In this document: piece by piece, positions 52,753 to 61,350 of the stretch
Layout of the letters: each line of letters begins with the position of its first letter
Position numbering within the stretch: position 1 is the stretch's first letter
Source: JANQEU01 sp965601455
GTDB taxonomy: Bacteria; Bacteroidota; Bacteroidia; Cytophagales; Cyclobacteriaceae
Assembly: GCA_965601455.1 (NCBI GenBank)
Contig: OZ271831.1
Span: forward strand, 2,356,001-2,420,000
Direction of reading: 5' to 3'
DNA: 64,000 nt
Notes under the pieces: model-generated
Told to the model about the DNA's origin: nothing
Databases searched by the model: none
What the model saw: the letters and a program-made list of their open reading frames with translations, nothing else
Made by a program: the position numbers and the translations under genes

Positions 52753-53529
52753 ATGGGTAAAATTATTTCAGTTGCCAATCAGAAAGGTGGTGTTGGTAAG
52801 ACCACCACAGCAATCAACTTAGCAGCAAGTCTGGCAGCGCTGGAATTAAAGACACTAATTGTTGATGCTGATCCTCAGGCCAATGCAACATCAGGTGTGG
52901 GCATGGATCCAAAAACAATCGAGGTGAGCGTTTATGAATGCATGGTTAACGGAGCAAGCGTACAGGACAGCATTCTCAAGACCGACATAAAGTACCTCGA
53001 CATTTTGCCCTCACACATTGACCTTGTGGGTGCAGAAGTGGAAATGGTTAATATCGAGGAGCGAGAAAATAAGATGCGTGAAGCCCTGGCAGGAGTTAAG
53101 GACAAATACGACTTTATCATCATCGACTGCTCCCCTTCTCTTGGTCTCATTACGATAAATGCGCTTACAGCTTCAGACAGTGTGGTAATTCCTGTTCAGT
53201 GCGAATACTTTGCTCTCGAAGGGTTAGGTAAGCTGTTAAATACTATTAAGATCATTCAGAACAGATTAAATACGGATCTGGAGATTGAAGGAATTCTGTT
53301 AACGATGTATGATCTCAGATTGAACCTGTCAAATCAGGTGGTTGATGAGGTGAAAACTCATTTTAAGAGTATCGTATTCAACACAATCATTCCAAGAAAT
53401 ATTAAATTAAGTGAATCTCCAAGCTTCGGGGAACCAGCCATTACACACGATGCCGAGAGCAAAGGAGCAGTCAGTTACCTCAATCTGGCAAGAGAAATAT
53501 TGAAAAAGAACCAGGTAAAAGCGGCCTAA
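52753..53529 (+). CDS. parA: Chromosome partitioning ATPase ParA (Soj-like)
   Basis: This 258-residue protein has a deviant Walker A, NQKGGVGKTTTAINLAASL, near residue 9, and the Walker B VDADPQANATSG. DFIIIDCSPSLGLITINAL and PVQCEYFALEGLGKLLNTI are standard for chromosomal ParA/Soj. It binds DNA non-specifically in its ATP form and is stimulated by ParB to move origin regions. parB starts 1 base after its stop. No parS palindrome was recognised in the window. Confidence 0.96.
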   Translation: MGKIISVANQKGGVGKTTTAINLAASLAALELKTLIVDADPQANATSGVGMDPKTIEVSVYECMVNGASVQDSILKTDIKYLDILPSHIDLVGAEVEMVNIEERENKMREALAGVKDKYDFIIIDCSPSLGLITINALTASDSVVIPVQCEYFALEGLGKLLNTIKIIQNRLNTDLEIEGILLTMYDLRLNLSNQVVDEVKTHFKSIVFNTIIPRNIKLSESPSFGEPAITHDAESKGAVSYLNLAREILKKNQVKAA

Positions 53530-53530
53530 T

Positions 53531-54418
53531 ATGGCAGGTAAGCGAACTGGACTCGGAAAAGGCCTGGGTGCCTTGCTGTCAGATAGTCCTGAAAAGTCAA
53601 CACTGGCCACTGACTCAGCTCAAGTAGCAACGGGATCAATATCGGAAATTCCTCTGAATGAGGTAGAAGTAAATCCCTTTCAACCTCGTACAGATTTTGA
53701 TGAAGAGGCTCTGAACGAACTAGCGGAATCTATAAGAATCCAGGGTATCATTCAACCGATCACCGTAAGGAAGTTAAGTGACAATCAATATCAGCTGATT
53801 TCCGGCGAGAGGAGACTGCAGGCCTCAAAGAAGGCTGGACTTGAAAGAGTCCCTGCATACATTAGAAGTGCGGACGACCAGCAAATGTTGGAAATGGCTC
53901 TAATTGAAAACATTCAGCGTGAAAACCTGAATGCAATAGAGATCGCTTTAAGTTATCAACGCCTGATTTCCGAATGCAATTTAAAGCAGGAAGAACTGGG
54001 TGATCGAGTTGGAAAAAAACGATCGACAGTAAACAATTACCTGCGATTACTCAAACTTCCACCAGATATTCAGATTTCCATTCGGGACGGTCAGATCAGT
54101 ATGGGTCATGCCAGGGCGATAATATCCATTGAGGATGTTAGTGTCCAGCTGGATGTTTTCAAGAAGATCCTCAAAGACGGACTTTCGGTAAGAAAGGTTG
54201 AGGAATACGTTCGAAGTCTATCTGAAAGCTCCGAAAAGCCAACATCTCCCCCTACTCCAACGTTAAATCCTGAGATGTCTAAATTGCAGTCGCAATTATC
54301 ATCTCACTTTGGAACGAAAATTAAAATTAAGTCAGGGAAAAACGACAAGGGTGAGATTGCTATCCCGTATGATTCCACGGATGACCTCAATAGAATTCTT
54401 GAAATCCTCGATTTGTAA
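53531..54418 (+). CDS. parB: Chromosome partitioning protein ParB (Spo0J-like)
   Basis: This 295-residue protein begins with a basic ParA-stimulating tail (KRTGLGKGLGALLSD), then the CTP-binding ParB/Srx domain (NPFQPRTDFDEEALNELAES, ISGERRLQASKKAGL and MALIENIQRENLNAIE), the HTH (CNLKQEELGDRVGKKRSTVN) and a C-terminal dimerisation region. It binds parS and spreads as a CTP-dependent clamp. The DUF5683 gene overlaps its 3' end. Confidence 0.96.
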   Translation: MAGKRTGLGKGLGALLSDSPEKSTLATDSAQVATGSISEIPLNEVEVNPFQPRTDFDEEALNELAESIRIQGIIQPITVRKLSDNQYQLISGERRLQASKKAGLERVPAYIRSADDQQMLEMALIENIQRENLNAIEIALSYQRLISECNLKQEELGDRVGKKRSTVNNYLRLLKLPPDIQISIRDGQISMGHARAIISIEDVSVQLDVFKKILKDGLSVRKVEEYVRSLSESSEKPTSPPTPTLNPEMSKLQSQLSSHFGTKIKIKSGKNDKGEIAIPYDSTDDLNRILEILDL

Positions 54419-55007
54419 TAGACTATTAATCAGTCTAGTCTTTTTTTTCTTCTCCTCTCTTTGTGTCGCGCAGGACATTGAGATCGATTCGTCCTTTGTC
54501 AACTTCAAATCAGGAAAAGACACGGTCCTTTTTCAATCCATCGTAGATAACAACCCGAATAAGGCAGCCCTATACTCAGCCGTGCTGCCCGGTCTTGGTC
54601 AGATTTACAATAAACAAGCTTGGAAAGTCCCAATCATTTATGGAGGAGCGATCATATTCGCTCATTTCATACGTGTCAATCATGAAATGTACAATCAGTT
54701 TCGAACTGCACAAATTGCAATCCTGGATAACGACCCTTCTACAATAAACCCATTTGAAGCCAATCGTCCAGGGTATTTCACAGATGGAAACATCGCCAGG
54801 AATACTGAGTTTTTTCGAAGAAACCGTGATTTCATGATTATCCTGGCTTCTGCTTTCTATCTGATAAATATTGCTGAAGCGCACATTGCAGCACATCTAA
54901 AGGAATTCGATGTAAACGACGCACTATCACTGTCTATCGAACCCTCATTTGAATCCCATCCCTTAAATTCGCGATCTGCCGGTTTATCACTAGTTATAAG
55001 TTTCTGA
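54381..55007 (+). CDS. DUF5683 family membrane-associated protein
   Basis: This protein of about 208 residues starts at the ATG at 54381, overlapping parB by 38 bases. The frame is open to a TTG at 54309, which adds residues unlike a signal peptide. It has an N-terminal signal (LISLVFFFFSSLCVAQ), the DUF5683 core ALYSAVLPGLGQIYNKQAWK, IIYGGAIIFAHFIRV, and a second hydrophobic part (MIILASAFYLINIAEAHIAA). The function is unknown, but the gene sits between parB and dapB in many Bacteroidota. Its stop overlaps the dapB start by one base. Confidence 0.85.
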   Translation: MTSIEFLKSSICNRLLISLVFFFFSSLCVAQDIEIDSSFVNFKSGKDTVLFQSIVDNNPNKAALYSAVLPGLGQIYNKQAWKVPIIYGGAIIFAHFIRVNHEMYNQFRTAQIAILDNDPSTINPFEANRPGYFTDGNIARNTEFFRRNRDFMIILASAFYLINIAEAHIAAHLKEFDVNDALSLSIEPSFESHPLNSRSAGLSLVISF

Positions 55008-55723
55008 TGAATATAGCTCTCGTAGGTTACGGAAAAATGGGTCGGATCATAAAGGAAGTCGCTAATGAGCGTCACCATGACATCGTCGCAATCATCGATG
55101 TAGGAAATACCGAGGAGCTTGATAAACTCAGCCAAAAAAATGTGGATGTTGCTATTGAGTTTTCTACACCTCAAACTGCTTTTGATAACATTAAATCATG
55201 TCTGAACCAAGGTATTCCTACCATTTCGGGTACTACAGGATGGCTGGATAGATTTGAAGAAATTGTGGATTATTGTGAAAAGAACAATGGCGCTTTTTTA
55301 TATGCCTCCAATTTTAGTTTAGGAGTCAACCTATTCTTCAAAATGAACCGATGGCTGGCGAGAATCATGAAACAACATATCGACTACAAGGTGTCTTTGG
55401 AAGAGATTCATCACCTTCAGAAGCTCGATAAACCAAGCGGCACGGCAATTTCTCTTGCCGAGCATATCCTAAATGAAAGAAAAGAACTCGACCACTGGAC
55501 TATCAAGCATGCTGCAAATAACGAGTTGCAAATAACATCTATAAGAGAAAACCAGGTACCGGGTACACATACCATTTCATATGACTCTCCTACCGATAAA
55601 ATTGAAATAAAGCACTTTGCAAAAAGTCGAGAAGGATTTGCCACGGGGGCCGTTTTAGTATCCGAATGGATAGTTGGTAAGACAGGTGTATTGACAATGG
55701 ATGATTTCCTAAAATTTGATTAA
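55007..55723 (+). CDS. dapB: 4-hydroxy-tetrahydrodipicolinate reductase
   Basis: This 238-residue protein has the Rossmann motif VGYGKMGRIIKEVA, GIPTISGTTGWLDR, and LEEIHHLQKLDKPSGTAISL with the HH/K catalytic and substrate region. DapB reduces the product of DapA with NAD(P)H in lysine and diaminopimelate synthesis. The C-terminal GFATGAVLVSEWIVGKTGV is as expected. Overlaps of a few bases with the genes on either side indicate a single operon with parAB and lepB. Confidence 0.95.
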   Translation: MNIALVGYGKMGRIIKEVANERHHDIVAIIDVGNTEELDKLSQKNVDVAIEFSTPQTAFDNIKSCLNQGIPTISGTTGWLDRFEEIVDYCEKNNGAFLYASNFSLGVNLFFKMNRWLARIMKQHIDYKVSLEEIHHLQKLDKPSGTAISLAEHILNERKELDHWTIKHAANNELQITSIRENQVPGTHTISYDSPTDKIEIKHFAKSREGFATGAVLVSEWIVGKTGVLTMDDFLKFD

Positions 55724-55727
55724 CTGA

Positions 55728-57161
55728 ATGTATTACAACGATTTTAGCCTTACTAGTGTATTAATTTTTATTGTCGGATGGTACATCCTTCAAGGTATAG
55801 CATATTACAAGTTTTTTGAGAAGGCCGGGCAACCATCCTGGATCGGTTTTGTGCCATTCTACAACTACTACGTTCATCTTAAAATCGTAGGTAGGCCCGA
55901 ATGGTGGGTATTCTTACTATTGATTCCGGTTATTAACTTTTTTGTGGCCCTTACCATGCACCTTGACTTATTGAAGTCATTTGGCAAATACACTTACTTT
56001 GACCAGGCAGTGGGTGTTATTCTGGCTCCTTTCTACATGCTATATGTTGCTTTTTCCGACACAACATACCTGGGTAAGGCCACGGAATTACCAAAGGAAA
56101 AAAAGACTACTGGCCAGGAATGGTTTGAAGCCATAGTATTTGCGGTGTTTGCTGCAACCTTCATCAGGTGGGTCTTTATGGAGGCCTACGTAATACCCAC
56201 ACCATCCATGGAAAGATCGCTACTGGTTGGTGACTTTTTATTTGTTAGTAAAATTGAATACGGTCCGAGGTCGCCTAAAACACCATTACAGATTCCTTTA
56301 ACACATGCAAAAATCTGGGGAACGGAGATTCCATCTTACCTAAGTTTTGCACAACTTCCTCAGCTACGCTTTCCAGCTTTGGGGACAGTAGAAAGAAATG
56401 ACGTGGTAGTCTTCAATTATCCACCAGAATTCGAACATCCTAAAGACCTCCGAACACACTACATTAAACGTTGTGTCGGTTTACCGGGAGATGTTGTTGA
56501 GGTTCGTGAAGGTCAGGCTTTCGTGAACAATGAACCATTGGAAAACCCCGAATTGATGCAAATGAGGTATTTTCTTGAAACCGACCAGGTTATAAGAGAT
56601 CGCATTTTTCTGGAATATGGAGTTTGGGAATACCAACAAGCGGTAAATGGAGACGGAAAAAGGGGTTACGTAGTGCTAACTACAGGAGAAGTAGCCGAGC
56701 AACTAGCTGGACTTGATTTTGTGAAAAGCAGTGAATCAATTATAAGCAGTCCTGATAGAGTAGATTACCAGATCTTCCCCGATGGTCAGGTATATCCATG
56801 GAATGCAGATCACTATGGTCCGCTGGAAGTCCCCGCCCGAGGATGGACAATTAATCTTGATAAAAAGAACGTGGCGAAATTTGGTTCAACCATTCGGGAC
56901 TATGAAGAGGTCGGTGAAGTATCAATCAGGGATGGAGAACTATTTATCAACGGAGAGCTGCAGTCTACCTATACCTTCAAAAAGGACTATTACTTTATGA
57001 TGGGCGATAATCGGCATAATTCTCTAGACTCCAGATTCTTCGGATTTGTTAGTGAGGACTTTATTGTCGGAGAGGCTTCATTTATATGGATGTCACTGGA
57101 CGACAAGGCTAGCTTTATCAATCGCATAAGATGGAGCCGACTATTCAGAGGGATCAACTGA
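55728..57161 (+). CDS. lepB: Signal peptidase I with N-terminal DUF5684-like membrane domain
   Basis: This 477-residue protein has about three N-terminal hydrophobic segments (about 5-110, DUF5684-like) before the peptidase domain. The Ser/Lys dyad is S160 in PTPSMERSLLVGD and K247 in HYIKRCVGLPGD. The C-terminal MMGDNRHNSLDSRFFG is the family's closing motif. Between the dyad block and the closing motif lies an insertion of about 150 residues. It cleaves signal peptides of exported proteins at the outer face of the inner membrane. E. coli LepB has 324 residues; long LepB forms of this type are usual in Bacteroidota. Confidence 0.93.
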   Translation: MYYNDFSLTSVLIFIVGWYILQGIAYYKFFEKAGQPSWIGFVPFYNYYVHLKIVGRPEWWVFLLLIPVINFFVALTMHLDLLKSFGKYTYFDQAVGVILAPFYMLYVAFSDTTYLGKATELPKEKKTTGQEWFEAIVFAVFAATFIRWVFMEAYVIPTPSMERSLLVGDFLFVSKIEYGPRSPKTPLQIPLTHAKIWGTEIPSYLSFAQLPQLRFPALGTVERNDVVVFNYPPEFEHPKDLRTHYIKRCVGLPGDVVEVREGQAFVNNEPLENPELMQMRYFLETDQVIRDRIFLEYGVWEYQQAVNGDGKRGYVVLTTGEVAEQLAGLDFVKSSESIISSPDRVDYQIFPDGQVYPWNADHYGPLEVPARGWTINLDKKNVAKFGSTIRDYEEVGEVSIRDGELFINGELQSTYTFKKDYYFMMGDNRHNSLDSRFFGFVSEDFIVGEASFIWMSLDDKASFINRIRWSRLFRGIN

Positions 57162-57170
57162 TAAACTAGT

Positions 57171-57833
57171 TTACCATTTGATTGGTGTAAGACCATTTTT
57201 CAATAGATAGTCATTCGTTTTACTAAAGTGTCTGTTTCCTAAAAAACCCCGGTTCGCGGAAAAAGGAGATGGATGAGGAGAAGTCAAAACATGGTGATTT
57301 TCCCTATCAATAATCTCCCCTTTCTTTTGTGCGTAAGCCCCCCACAACAGGAAAACAAGGTTTTTTTTCTTTGACGAAAGGACACTAATGACGGAATCTG
57401 TAAACGTTTCCCAACCTCGGTTTTGGTGTGAGCCAGGTGATGAAGCCCTCACAGTAAGTGTAGCATTAAGCAATAAAACACCCTGGTCAGACCACCTCGT
57501 GAGATCACCATGATCCGGTGTTTCGATATTCAAATCGCTTCTGATCTCTTTGTATATATTGACCAATGAAGGTGGAATCGTTACACCCCGGTTAACGGAG
57601 AAACATAGACCATGTGCCTGTCCCTTACCGTGATAAGGATCTTGTCCAATTATTACCACTTTCGTCTCAGGAAATGGGCAGTGTTCAAATGCATTGAAAA
57701 TTTGACTTCCCGGGGGATAAACCGTATGGCTTTGATATTCCTCCTTTACAAATTCAACCAACTGATGGAAATAAGGCTTCTCGAATTCCTGTCTCAACAT
57801 TTCTTTCCAGGTTTCGTGAATTTTAACTTCCAT
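57171..57833 (-). CDS. ung: Uracil-DNA glycosylase
   Basis: This 220-residue family 1 glycosylase has the catalytic water-activating motif VVIIGQDPYHGKGQAHGLCF, LLLNATLTVR and the DNA-intercalating HPSPFSANRGF with its conserved His. It removes uracil from DNA after cytosine deamination. It is tail to tail with lepB, 9 bases apart, and divergent from apaG. Confidence 0.97.
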   Translation of the reverse strand: MEVKIHETWKEMLRQEFEKPYFHQLVEFVKEEYQSHTVYPPGSQIFNAFEHCPFPETKVVIIGQDPYHGKGQAHGLCFSVNRGVTIPPSLVNIYKEIRSDLNIETPDHGDLTRWSDQGVLLLNATLTVRASSPGSHQNRGWETFTDSVISVLSSKKKNLVFLLWGAYAQKKGEIIDRENHHVLTSPHPSPFSANRGFLGNRHFSKTNDYLLKNGLTPIKW

Positions 57834-57907
57834 TTTTGTGTTAACTTTTTAGCCTGATAAGTAAATTAAAAGCTTATCTGCTATATTACCCTCAAGTTTA
57901 ACGCGTA

Positions 57908-58294
57908 ATGCTTACGGAATTAGCGAAACAAATAAAAGTTAGTGTAGACACTGAGTACCAACAGGAATACTCCAATCCTGTGCAGCAACACTTTGTGTTT
58001 ACGTACCGTATTACTATCGTAAACAACAGTGAAAAAACTGTTCAACTGAAAACCCGACACTGGTCTATTGTCGATGCAACCTTTGCCTCCCGTGAGGTAG
58101 ATGGCGAAGGCGTTGTGGGTAAACAGCCTGTACTTGAACCCGGACAGTCACATCAATACGTATCCGGTTGTAATCTGAGATCTGGCATTGGTAAAATGAA
58201 GGGACATTACATCATGGAGCGTTTGGTTGACGGAAAGGAATTCAAAGTGGAGATTCCGGAATTCACCATGGTAGTGCCAACCAAGATGAATTAA
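57908..58294 (+). CDS. apaG: ApaG/CorD-like protein
   Basis: This 128-residue protein matches the single-domain ApaG fold: QHFVFTYRITIVNNSEKTVQ, LKTRHWSIVDATFASREVDG and GVVGKQPVLEPGQSHQYVSG. ApaG has been linked to Co2+/Mg2+ phenotypes in Salmonella, while related domains occur in F-box proteins. The methyltransferase that follows starts at the first base after its stop. Confidence 0.94.
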   Translation: MLTELAKQIKVSVDTEYQQEYSNPVQQHFVFTYRITIVNNSEKTVQLKTRHWSIVDATFASREVDGEGVVGKQPVLEPGQSHQYVSGCNLRSGIGKMKGHYIMERLVDGKEFKVEIPEFTMVVPTKMN

Positions 58295-59071
58295 GTGCCT
58301 CAGGCTGACCCCCTATTCACATTTCAATCCTATTTTAAGTACTTTATACAATCGAAAGGGGCGCATAGTGTTCATTCTCCCCTGGTCTACAAGCTTTATC
58401 AGGATGTATTAAAACCGTCCAGAAACTACAGGATCGAAAGTATTGAGTCAATTAGAAAAGAGTACAAAAGATCAATCTCTTCAATCCATGGGTTCGATTT
58501 CGGTAAGGGGAAAGAAAAGACAAACAGTCTATCGGCAATTGGTAAAAAATCGCTTAGCAATCCAAAATTCGGGGCCTTTCTTTATTTATTGTGTAAATGG
58601 TTAGAACCATCTTCTATACTTGAGACGGGTTCTAGCCTAGGTATTTCTACCGCGTACTTGGCTTCCCATAATCCAAATGTTCCAATTACAACTGTTGAAG
58701 GAAATCAAGGTGTTTCTCACGTTGCGGAACAAACCTTTCAAAGACTGGAATTGGAGAATGTTAACCTAGTCCAGGGAAACATGTACGAGGTACTTCCAGA
58801 TATTGTAGAGAAAACGAAACCAGAGATCATCTTTCACGACGCCGATCACCGATCTGAGTCTGTGAATTTCCTGATGAACACCATAGAGAGCAATTTGAAC
58901 TCCACCAAAGTGATAGTGATTCATGATATTTATTGGTCAAAAGATATGAATCATGCATGGAAATCAATTGTGGACCGATCCGATCTTACAATTACGGTGG
59001 ACGTGTTTGAAGCTGGAATAGTATTCCCCAGGGTCAACACGCCTAAACAGCACTTTGTATTGAAATTCTAA
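58295..59071 (+). CDS. Class I SAM-dependent O-methyltransferase-like protein
   Basis: This 258-residue protein starts at the GTG immediately after the apaG stop. It has the SAM motif ILETGSSLGISTAYLAS near residue 110, TTVEGNQGVSHVAEQTF for the ribose-binding acidic residue, and IIFHDADHRSESVNF. It resembles catechol/caffeoyl-CoA-type methyltransferases, but no substrate can be named. It is coupled to apaG. Confidence 0.85.
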   Translation: MPQADPLFTFQSYFKYFIQSKGAHSVHSPLVYKLYQDVLKPSRNYRIESIESIRKEYKRSISSIHGFDFGKGKEKTNSLSAIGKKSLSNPKFGAFLYLLCKWLEPSSILETGSSLGISTAYLASHNPNVPITTVEGNQGVSHVAEQTFQRLELENVNLVQGNMYEVLPDIVEKTKPEIIFHDADHRSESVNFLMNTIESNLNSTKVIVIHDIYWSKDMNHAWKSIVDRSDLTITVDVFEAGIVFPRVNTPKQHFVLKF

Positions 59072-59073
59072 GA

Positions 59074-59107
59074 TTGTAGTATAAAACCGCTCAATGAACT
59101 AATTTTG
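59074..59107 (+). promoter_or_regulatory. Possible Bacteroidota promoter for the coiled-coil protein
   Basis: The -7 box TAATTTTG (59100-59107) matches TAnnTTTG, and a TTG at 59074-59076 could be the -33 element. The start codon lies 31 bases after the -7 box. Confidence 0.5.
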
Positions 59108-59138
59108 CACCCCGAAAGGGAATTCAATCGGTTTTACA

Positions 59139-60068
59139 ATGGCGGAACAAGTAAAAGAAGAGAATAACGACTACAACGATTCAAACAAGCGTAGGTATCT
59201 GATCATCGGAAGTATACTCCTGGTTTTTGCGATCGCAATCGGTGTTTTACTGGTACAAAAGAATAACCTGGAGAAGGAAAGACAACAACAGGAAATGGCG
59301 CTCAACACTGCGTACATCCAATTGGATTCCATTTCAGATGAACTTGATGAGCGTATACGAACGATCTCCGAACTGGGTGGTGAAATAGATACCCTGTTAT
59401 CCATACGAGAAAGACTGGAAAGTGAGAAAAAAGAATTACTGGATAGAGAGAAGAGTAAGGACCTTACAATCAGGAACTTAAGGGATAAAGTTGAAGGCTA
59501 TCAGGAATTGCTTGTCATTAAGGACGAAGAAATCAAGCAACTTAGTGTAATCAATGAGCAATTGCTTACTGAAAACTCCGATCTGAAAACAGAAACACAA
59601 GAATTGAATCAGGTTATCAGAGAAACTGAAAAGGATAAAGAGCAGTTACAGCAACAAATTGATCTAGTCGCCCAGCTAAAAGTTGAGGGTATGAGTGTTT
59701 TTGCTGTTAATGTGAATGGAAAAGAAAGAGAAGCCGAGTTTAGGAACCGACACATTGACCAACTGAAAATACAATTCACCGTCGCCGAAAACAAAGTGGC
59801 ACCTATCGAGGGCAAAGCATTATTGGTGAAAATCACCGCGCCAGATGGTAATGTACTATTTGATGTAACCAGAGGCTCAGGCACTTTTATGTTTGAAGGT
59901 CGCGAAATGTTCTACACGGCCAAGAAAGAAATCTTATTCGATAGAAATAGACAGCAAGTGATCCTCTTCTACGATAAAGGAAGTGAATTCGAGCTTGGGA
60001 TTCATAATGTCCAGGTTTACACCGATGAATATCTGATGGGAGAAGGATCCTTCGTAATCAAGGGATAA
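59139..60068 (+). CDS. Membrane-anchored coiled-coil protein of unknown function
   Basis: This 309-residue protein has one transmembrane helix (YLIIGSILLVFAIAIGVLLV, about 20-39) followed by a long coiled coil (about 45-185) with heptad-like repeats of Leu, Ile, Glu and Lys. A beta-rich C-terminal domain (about 195-309) contains EGKALLVKITAPDGNVLFDV. The topology suggests a short cytoplasmic start and a large periplasmic part. No family is recognised; a structural or cell-envelope role is plausible but unproven. It precedes the ribosomal protein operon by 70 bases. Confidence 0.75.
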   Translation: MAEQVKEENNDYNDSNKRRYLIIGSILLVFAIAIGVLLVQKNNLEKERQQQEMALNTAYIQLDSISDELDERIRTISELGGEIDTLLSIRERLESEKKELLDREKSKDLTIRNLRDKVEGYQELLVIKDEEIKQLSVINEQLLTENSDLKTETQELNQVIRETEKDKEQLQQQIDLVAQLKVEGMSVFAVNVNGKEREAEFRNRHIDQLKIQFTVAENKVAPIEGKALLVKITAPDGNVLFDVTRGSGTFMFEGREMFYTAKKEILFDRNRQQVILFYDKGSEFELGIHNVQVYTDEYLMGEGSFVIKG

Positions 60069-60084
60069 AAACCTTTTTCTTTGG

Positions 60085-60114
60085 TTTGATTAGTCATTTT
60101 ATTCGCTAATTTTG
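60085..60114 (+). promoter_or_regulatory. Promoter upstream of rpsF
   Basis: A -33 TTTG (60085-60088) and -7 TAATTTTG (60107-60114) are separated by 18 bases, matching the Bacteroidota TTTG/TAnnTTTG pattern. The rpsF start lies 24 bases downstream. Confidence 0.7.
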
Positions 60115-60138
60115 CGTCCTTAAATTTCAAGAACACGT

Positions 60139-60507
60139 ATGCAAAAGAATTACGAGACGGTATTCATTTTAACTCCCGTTTTGTCTGAGGTTCAGATGAA
60201 GGATGCTGTCGCTAAGTTCAAGAAAGTACTCACGGATAATGGTGCTAAAGTCATTAACGAGGAGAATTGGGGTCTAAAAAAACTAGCTTACCCAATTCAG
60301 CACAAGTCCACCGGGTTCTATCAAATGATTGAGTTTAGTGCAGAGCCATCTTTAGTAAGCAAGCTGGAGACAGAATACAGGAGAGATGAAAAAGTGATGC
60401 GATTTCTAACGATAACGTTGGATAAACACGCACTGATTTACAACGAGCGCCGAAGAAAAGGCGAATTCAACAAAAAAGAAGAAACTAAAGAGGAGGCTAA
60501 GGTATGA
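60139..60507 (+). CDS. rpsF: 30S ribosomal protein S6
   Basis: This 122-residue protein begins with YETVFILTPVLSEVQMKDAV and contains NWGLKKLAYPIQHKSTGFYQ, both typical of bS6. It ends in an acidic Glu/Lys-rich tail (KKEETKEEAKV). It binds the 16S rRNA central domain with S18. Its stop overlaps the rpsR start by four bases (ATGA). Confidence 0.97.
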   Translation: MQKNYETVFILTPVLSEVQMKDAVAKFKKVLTDNGAKVINEENWGLKKLAYPIQHKSTGFYQMIEFSAEPSLVSKLETEYRRDEKVMRFLTITLDKHALIYNERRRKGEFNKKEETKEEAKV

Positions 60508-60755
60508 CGCTTCAAAACGAACCCATTAACAGGGACCAAAAACAAAAGAAGTATTGCCGATTCAAGAAGAATGGCATCAAATACATCGATTACAAGGATG
60601 CGAACTTCCTGCTCAAGTTTGTTAACGAGCAAGGAAAAATCCTTCCAAGACGAATTACCGGTACAAGTCTAAAATACCAAAGAAAAGTATCTCAGGCTGT
60701 GAAGCGGGCGCGTCACCTGGCATTAATGCCTTACGTAGGTGATTCATTAAAATAA
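60504..60755 (+). CDS. rpsR: 30S ribosomal protein S18
   Basis: This 83-residue basic protein has YIDYKDANFLLKFVNEQGKI and LPRRITGTSLKYQRKVSQAV, the bS18 hallmark. Its start is within the rpsF stop (ATGA). A tetracysteine zinc motif is absent; only one Cys appears in the N-terminal KYCRFKK. Confidence 0.97.
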   Translation: MTLQNEPINRDQKQKKYCRFKKNGIKYIDYKDANFLLKFVNEQGKILPRRITGTSLKYQRKVSQAVKRARHLALMPYVGDSLK

Positions 60756-60764
60756 TTATTGGTC

Positions 60765-61205
60765 ATGGATGTTATTTTAAACGAGGATATTCAAGGTCTT
60801 GGCTACAAGAATGATGTGGTCAAAGTAAAAGACGGATACGGACGAAACTTTCTTATTCCGAGAGGAATGGCAATCATAGCGAGTAAGTCAAATCGAAAGA
60901 TGATTGACGAAAACATTCGCCAAGCGGCTCATAAAGCAGAAAAAGCTTTAAAGGATGCACAGACTTTTGCGGAAAGTATCGGAGACGTTTCTATAGAGTT
61001 AAAGACAAAAGCCGGTGAAAGTGGAAAGATATTTGGAGCAATTACTGCTCTTCAGGTGTCAGACGCTCTATCAGCTAAAAGCTTTAACATAGACAGAAAG
61101 AAAATATCTCTACCGAAGATCAAGGAGCTGGGTGAATACACTGCCGTATTGGATCTTCACAAAGAGGTGCAGCACGAAATTAAGATTAACGTTGTAGCTG
61201 AGTAA
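60765..61205 (+). CDS. rplI: 50S ribosomal protein L9
   Basis: This protein of about 146 residues starts at ATG 60765 (MDVILNEDIQGLGYKNDVVK); an upstream TTG in frame at 60759 is less likely. It has the N-terminal rRNA-binding domain (YGRNFLIPRGMAI), the long connecting helix (about 40-75) and the C-terminal domain (TKAGESGKIFGAITALQVSD). It is the last gene of the rpsF-rpsR-rplI operon, followed by a strong terminator. Confidence 0.97.
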   Translation: MDVILNEDIQGLGYKNDVVKVKDGYGRNFLIPRGMAIIASKSNRKMIDENIRQAAHKAEKALKDAQTFAESIGDVSIELKTKAGESGKIFGAITALQVSDALSAKSFNIDRKKISLPKIKELGEYTAVLDLHKEVQHEIKINVVAE

Positions 61206-61226
61206 CCTAAGATTAAGTTAATACTA

Positions 61227-61259
61227 AAAGCCGCCCCACTGAGTGGGGCGGCTTTTTTT
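61227..61259 (+). terminator. Rho-independent terminator after rplI
   Basis: A 12-base stem (AAAGCCGCCCCA at 61227-61238 and its complement at 61244-61255) has the 5-base loop CTGAG and leads into a seven-base T-tract (61253-61259). It ends the ribosomal-protein operon. Confidence 0.95.
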
Positions 61260-61338
61260 ATGTTAGGTCACCAACGAGAATAACTAGAATCTCTCAATTG
61301 ATGAAATTACTGCTTTCCAATTAGGCCGTTCTCTCGTC

Positions 61339-61346
61339 TATATTTG
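61339..61346 (+). promoter_or_regulatory. -7 box directly at the GSCFA gene start
   Basis: TATATTTG matches TAnnTTTG and ends only 4 bases before the ATG at 61351. If used, transcription would begin at or very near the start codon, giving a leaderless or near-leaderless mRNA. No clear -33 element was found. Confidence 0.45.
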
Positions 61347-61350
61347 TACT